Shown here piece by piece: positions 5,827 to 9,260 of a DNA stretch of 9,260 bases. The position numbers and the translations under genes are program-made. Numbering within the stretch: the first letter of the stretch is position 1; every line of letters starts with the position of its first letter. Under the pieces are notes generated by a model. That model was given only the letters and a program-made list of their open reading frames with translations, did no database searches and was not told the DNA's origin. The DNA comes from an uncultured Eubacterium sp. (lineage in GTDB: Bacteria; Bacillota; Clostridia; Peptostreptococcales; Anaerovoracaceae), in NCBI GenBank assembly GCA_905193765.1, contig CAJJPZ010000086.1, positions 1 through 9,260 of the forward strand, given 5' to 3'.

Positions 5827-6627
5827 ATGGGTAAGAAAATCTTATTCTGCGGCGGAGGCAATATGGCAGAAGGTATAATAAGGAGCCTCATAAAGAAAGA
5901 TGTAGTCGAAAGCGAAGATATTTCGGTCAGCGAACTCAATCCTGCACGCTGCGATTATCTGAAGGAGACTTACGGCGTACAGGCAATGACAGACGCCACA
6001 GAAGCTATGAAGACAGCTGACATGGCAGTCATTGCAGTACTGCCTAAGATCGTTCCGGTGGTGGCTGCAGGTCTGAAGGACAATGTTCGCAAGGATGCAG
6101 TGATCATGTCCATCGCAGCAGGCGTGAAGATCGAAACTCTCGAAGGATATCTCGGTGCGGACAGGAAGATCATCAGAGTAATGCCGAACACACTGGGACA
6201 GTCAGGCAACGGACACAGCGCAGTATGCCTGAACAGCAATGTTACGGAAGAAGAGAAGGGATTTGCAGACAAAGTCCTTTCGGCTCTGGGACAGACTATG
6301 TACCTTGCAGAGAACATGTTCAATGAGTTCACTGCATACAGCTGCTCAGGTCCGATGTGGATATATCAGATGGCAGACGCTCTTATCGATGCAGGCGTTT
6401 ACAGCGGATTCAGCAGAAAGGATTCCACGCAGATCGTTATAAAGAACCTGCTGGGCGTAGCCATGGTGCTGGATGAGACCGGCGACGCGCCTAAGGAGAG
6501 AGTCAGTGAGATGTGTTCACCGGGAGGAGTAACTATCGAAGGATATAAATCGCTGATCGATGAAGGATTTGCAAAGGCTGTGATGACTTCTGTGAAGAAG
6601 GCTGTAGACAAGGCGAATTCGATCTAG
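5827..6627 (+). CDS. proC: Pyrroline-5-carboxylate reductase family protein (divergent ProC)
   Basis: This 266-residue protein has the length and order of ProC, the enzyme reducing 1-pyrroline-5-carboxylate to proline with NAD(P)H. The N-terminal Rossmann motif is FCGGGNMAEGII (7-18). IAVLPK (69-74), MSIAAGV (94-100) and VMPNT (118-122) follow. The C-terminal helical dimerisation domain has SCSGPMWIY (172-180) and SPGGVTIEG (231-239). Several normally constant positions differ: PNTPALVG is PNTLGQSGNG, SGSGPAY is SCSGPMW, and SPGGTTI is SPGGVTI. The active site may accept a different cyclic imine, or this may be a lineage variant. It is the last gene of the mutase operon, 33 bases after the mutase stop, with AGGAGG at 5814-5819 seven bases before ATG 5827. 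An in-frame-independent ATG at 5820 overlaps the ribosome site and is unlikely. Family assignment is sure; strict proline biosynthesis is less sure given the context. Confidence 0.85.
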   Translation: MGKKILFCGGGNMAEGIIRSLIKKDVVESEDISVSELNPARCDYLKETYGVQAMTDATEAMKTADMAVIAVLPKIVPVVAAGLKDNVRKDAVIMSIAAGVKIETLEGYLGADRKIIRVMPNTLGQSGNGHSAVCLNSNVTEEEKGFADKVLSALGQTMYLAENMFNEFTAYSCSGPMWIYQMADALIDAGVYSGFSRKDSTQIVIKNLLGVAMVLDETGDAPKERVSEMCSPGGVTIEGYKSLIDEGFAKAVMTSVKKAVDKANSI

Positions 6628-6646
6628 TCATGTATTTGATATTAAA

Positions 6647-6788
6647 TTGCACACCCTTGCAAAATAATGATATACACGGGAACCTGCCGGTGGCTGAGAT
6701 GATGCTGCCAGCAGGTTTCTGCATATCTGCGGGATACCGGACAGCAGACAGGTATAATGATTTTGCACAAAAACGGATATCATTATTT
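6647..6788. repeat. Paired operator-like repeats around the terminator
   Basis: TTGCA-N6-TGCAA forms a 5-base-arm inverted repeat at 6647-6662. It is directly followed by AAATAATGATAT (6662-6673), whose exact 12-base reverse complement ATATCATTATTT lies at 6777-6788, touching the -35 region of the next promoter. A second TTGCACA occurs at 6763-6769. The two clusters frame the terminator, as two operator sites or as arms of a long stem would. The role is unknown. Confidence 0.4.
6681..6720 (+). terminator. Probable terminator of the mutase operon
   Basis: An imperfect 14-base stem pairs AACCTGCCGGTGGC (6681-6694) with GCTGCCAGCAGGTT (6704-6717), with one mismatch and two wobble pairs, around a 9-base loop. 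It is followed only by TTTCTGC, a weak T tract. The position, 54 bases after the ProC stop and before the next promoter, supports termination, but efficiency may be partial. Confidence 0.6.
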
Positions 6789-6814
6789 CATGTACGTTAA
6801 AAACGTGTTATAAT
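6786..6814 (+). promoter_or_regulatory. Extended -10 promoter of the ATP-grasp/murT unit
   Basis: TGTTATAAT (6806-6814) is a perfect -10 hexamer with the extended TGn motif. The -35 position (TTTCAT, 6786-6791, 17-base spacing) is poor, as is usual for extended -10 promoters. The spacer holds an inverted repeat ACGTT-AAA-AACGT (6794-6806), a plausible repressor site. Transcription would start near 6821, giving a short leader before ATG 6846. Confidence 0.62.
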
Positions 6815-6845
6815 ATACGGGCTGATTTAAAAAGGGAGGTAAAGA

Positions 6846-7868
6846 ATGGAAAGCAAATTTCAATACTATAAGAGAGTAGTGAAAGGGGCAAGCTTCAATA
6901 AGTTCTTTTCTGTTGTGGAGGAAGCCCACAAACGTTCGGGAAAGAATCGCGTGTACCTTTTCTTCGACATACTGAAGTGTATGAAAAAATACAGTGCAGG
7001 CTATAATGACTATGTCATCTTTGAATTCTGGGATCTGACGCCGGAACAGAGGGACACATATATGACGAGGTTCAGGAGCAAGAAGTTCATAATGTTCATG
7101 AACGATCATGATTATGCTCACTACTTCGACAACAAGAACGAATTCAATGAAAAGTTCAAGGACTTCATCAAGAGAGAGTGTCTCGATCTGGAGGTGGCGT
7201 CGAAGGAAGACGTGATACACTTCTATGAGACCAGGAAAAAAGTGTTCGCCAAGATGAAGGATCTGACATGCGGTATAGGCTGTGAAAAGCTGGAAACGAA
7301 GAATTTTGAAAACGGTGAGGCTTTTTACGACTATATAAAAGAAAAGGGTTTTGCGACCATCGAGGATGTCATCGAGAACCATCCTGATATCGACAAGATA
7401 TATCCGTTCTCGGCAAATACCATGAGAGTAATAACCATCGTCGACGCCAAGGGGGAACCCCATGTCATATATGGTGTGTTCAAGATGGGTAAAAATGGGC
7501 GAGTTGTGGACAACTATGGTCTCCACGGACCTGTGGATCTGGAAACGGGAGAATTCCTGTTCCCGGCACATTCCGGAGATACAACTGAGGATCAGCACTA
7601 TACGGAACATCCGTACAGTCATGTACAGCTCGTAGGTATGAAGGTGCCTATGGTGAAGGAAGTGGTTGAATGCGCCAAGAAAGCGGCCCTTGTAGTGCCT
7701 CAGATGAGATATATCGGATGGGACATCGCCATAACGCCGGACGGGCCTGCCATAATCGAGGGCAACAACTACTGTGCTCATGACTTCTGGCAGTTGCCGG
7801 GACAGACTCCGGGGGGCATAGGTATAATGCCTACAATAAAGAAATATATACCTGAATTCGAATATTAA
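6846..7868 (+). CDS. Sugar-transfer-associated ATP-grasp family protein
   Basis: This 340-residue protein resembles the 'sugar-transfer associated ATP-grasp' family (ATPgrasp_ST), ATP-dependent carboxylate-amine/thiol ligase-like proteins usually linked to cell-surface polymer synthesis. Support comes from the C-terminal ATP-grasp core: NTMRVITIVD (191-200), a K/R-G-N-type segment NGRVVDNYGLHGPVD (217-231), and GWDIAITPDGPAIIEGNN (291-308), where D293, E305 and N307 would hold the magnesium ions. The N-terminal third is rich in Phe, Tyr and Lys (MESKFQYYKRVVKGASFNKF) and has no signal peptide or clear membrane helix, so the protein is probably cytoplasmic. The start at 6846 has a strong GGGAGGT site (6834-6840) with five bases of spacing. 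It precedes murT by 80 bases on the same strand, suggesting a shared envelope role. The substrate is unknown; no glycosyltransferase gene is visible nearby. Confidence 0.8.
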   Translation: MESKFQYYKRVVKGASFNKFFSVVEEAHKRSGKNRVYLFFDILKCMKKYSAGYNDYVIFEFWDLTPEQRDTYMTRFRSKKFIMFMNDHDYAHYFDNKNEFNEKFKDFIKRECLDLEVASKEDVIHFYETRKKVFAKMKDLTCGIGCEKLETKNFENGEAFYDYIKEKGFATIEDVIENHPDIDKIYPFSANTMRVITIVDAKGEPHVIYGVFKMGKNGRVVDNYGLHGPVDLETGEFLFPAHSGDTTEDQHYTEHPYSHVQLVGMKVPMVKEVVECAKKAALVVPQMRYIGWDIAITPDGPAIIEGNNYCAHDFWQLPGQTPGGIGIMPTIKKYIPEFEY

Positions 7869-7874
7869 GATCTG

Positions 7875-7908
7875 TTCTGCCTGATATCGTTTCCTGTGTC
7901 AGGCAGAA
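7875..7908 (+). other. 10-base perfect hairpin between ATP-grasp and murT genes
   Basis: TTCTGCCTGA (7875-7884) pairs perfectly with TCAGGCAGAA (7899-7908) around a 14-base loop. It is followed by ATATTCTG, not a T run. It lies seven bases past the ATP-grasp stop and 40 before murT. It may be a weak terminator, an RNA-processing or stabilising element, or a leader structure for murT. No separate murT promoter is obvious, so some read-through is expected. Confidence 0.5.
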
Positions 7909-7948
7909 ATATTCTGTTGCAGGATAATCACTGAAAGGATCATTCCAA

Positions 7949-9260
7949 ATGGAGAAGTTAAGGTTTTGGATCGCACTTGCTGCGGCGAAGCTCTCAATAG
8001 TAGCGCTGAAGATAACAAGGCACAACGGGACGAACTTTCCCGGCGTCGTGGCGCTGAGGATATGCCCGCAGTTCATAAAATATATAGGCAAACCTGAAAA
8101 AATAATCGCAGTAACAGGCACAAACGGCAAGACCACAGTCTGCAATCTGATCCTGGATGCACTTAAAATGGAGGGTGTCGAACCTGTGAACAACAGGATG
8201 GGATCGAATATAAACACCGGTATTGCAACGAGCCTTATACAGAGCTCCGGCATAACAGGCAGATGCAGGAAGAGTCTGGGAGTATTTGAGATAGACGAGA
8301 GATCTGCGCTCAGGGTATTCCCGTATCTGATCCCGGATCACATGGTGATCACGAATCTGTCCAGGGATTCCATAATGAGGAACGGACATCCTGAATATAT
8401 TTCAGGTATCCTGACAAAATATATTCCTGAGAAGACAAAACTGATAATGAATGCAGATGACCTCATATGCTGCAGTGTAGCACCGTCAAATGAACGTGTT
8501 TATTTCGGTATAGAGAAAATGGACACAGACCTGGATCACTGTGAGAACCTGATACAGGATTTCCAGATATGCCCGAAATGTCATCACAAGCTGGAATACG
8601 AATACGTCAGATACAGTCACATAGGCAGGGCATTCTGTCCGGAATGCGGCTTCAAAGCGCCGGAATATGACTATGCCGGATGCAATGTCGACCTTGAGGA
8701 TATGACGATAGAAGTAAGGGAAAAGGACGGATCGGCAGCATATCGTCTGCTCAACGACAGCGTGTTCAATATTTACAACGTGGTCGCAGCGGTGTCACTG
8801 TTCAGACAGCTGGGATATCCGAGAGAGAAGATACAGCATTTCTTCAGCAGTATGGATATCGTGGGCAGCAGATATGACGCCCGTCAGGTCGGCGACAGCG
8901 TCATACATCTCATGCTGGCGAAGGACAAAAACGCCTTTGCAGGTTCCAGAGTGTTCGAGTATATAGCTCATACTCAGGGAAAGAAGGAAATAATAATAAT
9001 GAACAGCTGTCAGGGGGATGCAGTACACTGGTCGGAAAACATATGCTGGCTGTATGACTGCGACTTTGAATTCCTCAACAGCGAAGATATAATCAATGTA
9101 GTGGTGTGTGGACCGAGGGTCAGAGACTACAGGTTCAGACTGCTGCTGGCAGGTGTGCCGGAGGAGAAGATCTCATATACCGAGAAGGAGATCGACACTC
9201 CGGAGAAACTTCTTCTGCCTGAAAATGACAACGTGTATATTCTTTACGGCACTGACTCCA
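7949..9260 (+). CDS. murT: MurT, Mur-ligase subunit of lipid II isoglutaminyl synthase (3' end beyond window)
   Basis: The 437 codons present carry the MurT architecture. MurT with the glutaminase GatD amidates the alpha-carboxyl of D-glutamate in lipid II at the inner membrane face. A P-loop AVTGTNGKTT lies at residues 54-63. FEIDER (113-118) and TNLSRDSIMRNGH (135-147) are Mur-ligase central elements. A MurT-specific zinc ribbon is inserted in the central domain (C208-P-K-C211 and C230-P-E-C233). A DUF1727-type C-terminal domain includes the NSCQGDAVHW...CWLYDCDFE segment (352-374), corresponding to the family's catalytic D..W.WD.DFE region. The ATG at 7949 has AAAGGA (7934-7939) nine bases upstream. 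The reading frame is open to the last base; the end is missing, and gatD would be expected next. It probably shares a transcript with the ATP-grasp gene. The family call is confident. Confidence 0.93.
   Translation, partial: MEKLRFWIALAAAKLSIVALKITRHNGTNFPGVVALRICPQFIKYIGKPEKIIAVTGTNGKTTVCNLILDALKMEGVEPVNNRMGSNINTGIATSLIQSSGITGRCRKSLGVFEIDERSALRVFPYLIPDHMVITNLSRDSIMRNGHPEYISGILTKYIPEKTKLIMNADDLICCSVAPSNERVYFGIEKMDTDLDHCENLIQDFQICPKCHHKLEYEYVRYSHIGRAFCPECGFKAPEYDYAGCNVDLEDMTIEVREKDGSAAYRLLNDSVFNIYNVVAAVSLFRQLGYPREKIQHFFSSMDIVGSRYDARQVGDSVIHLMLAKDKNAFAGSRVFEYIAHTQGKKEIIIMNSCQGDAVHWSENICWLYDCDFEFLNSEDIINVVVCGPRVRDYRFRLLLAGVPEEKISYTEKEIDTPEKLLLPENDNVYILYGTDS

Noticed and set aside
6681..6720. TPP riboswitch, because of GGCTGAGATGAT
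   Set aside because: Only the CTGAGAT word matches. The second conserved arm (ACCTGATCTGGATAATGCCAGCG-like) is absent and the word sits in the loop of a simple hairpin after an operon end.
6783..7781. Long minus-strand reading frame opposite the ATP-grasp gene
   Set aside because: It is antisense to a gene with recognisable ATP-grasp motifs, a strong ribosome site and a promoter. Its own translation is His/Phe/Ile-rich without any domain.

Overview
The window looks like a chromosomal stretch of a low-to-medium GC, strictly anaerobic member of the Clostridia (Bacillota). The evidence is strong AGGAGG-type ribosome binding sites, heavy use of ATA (Ile) and AGA/AGG (Arg) codons, a MurT-type peptidoglycan amidation gene, a surface-protein remnant typical of Clostridia, and a cobalamin-dependent mutase operon of amino-acid-fermenting type. 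An amino-acid-fermenting lineage of the Anaerovoracaceae/'Family XIII' kind would fit, but this is inference from gene content, not a phylogenetic placement.

Layout. (1) 1-425 is a decayed accessory edge. It holds the 5' end of a tyrosine-recombinase (integrase) gene on the minus strand, which runs into a GC-rich perfect palindrome at the window edge, and the 3' remnant of a repeat-type surface protein on the plus strand. (2) 456-2130 is a minus-strand two-gene unit, with a promoter at about 2102-2130, a DMT/EamA-family permease, a DUF2148 ferredoxin-domain protein that probably starts at TTG, and a shared bidirectional terminator at 456-499. (3) 2131-2621 is an unusually information-rich regulatory region. 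Three GTGT..ACAC-type inverted repeats lie upstream of a very good sigma-54 (-24/-12) promoter, TGGCATGGTATTTGCT. (4) 2622-6627 is a three-gene plus-strand operon: a GlmL/MutL-type ASKHA protein, a 587-residue protein with a GlmE-like catalytic region fused to a GlmS-like B12-binding domain, and a divergent ProC-family reductase. A terminator-like hairpin follows. (5) 6786-9260 starts with an extended -10 promoter and carries a sugar-transfer-associated ATP-grasp protein and then murT, which runs off the end of the window.

How the parts fit. The centrepiece is the 2210-6720 block, a candidate sigma-54-controlled catabolic module. Its mutase has the complete B12-binding signature (DxHxxG, SxT, GG with glutamate-mutase-like spacing). 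By eye, however, it lacks the three arginines that hold the substrate's carboxylates in glutamate mutase. Together with a reductase whose conserved ProC motifs are altered, this suggests a carbon-skeleton mutase acting on something other than glutamate, possibly yielding or consuming a cyclic imine. The substrate is unknown. The downstream ATP-grasp/murT pair looks like a separate cell-envelope unit.
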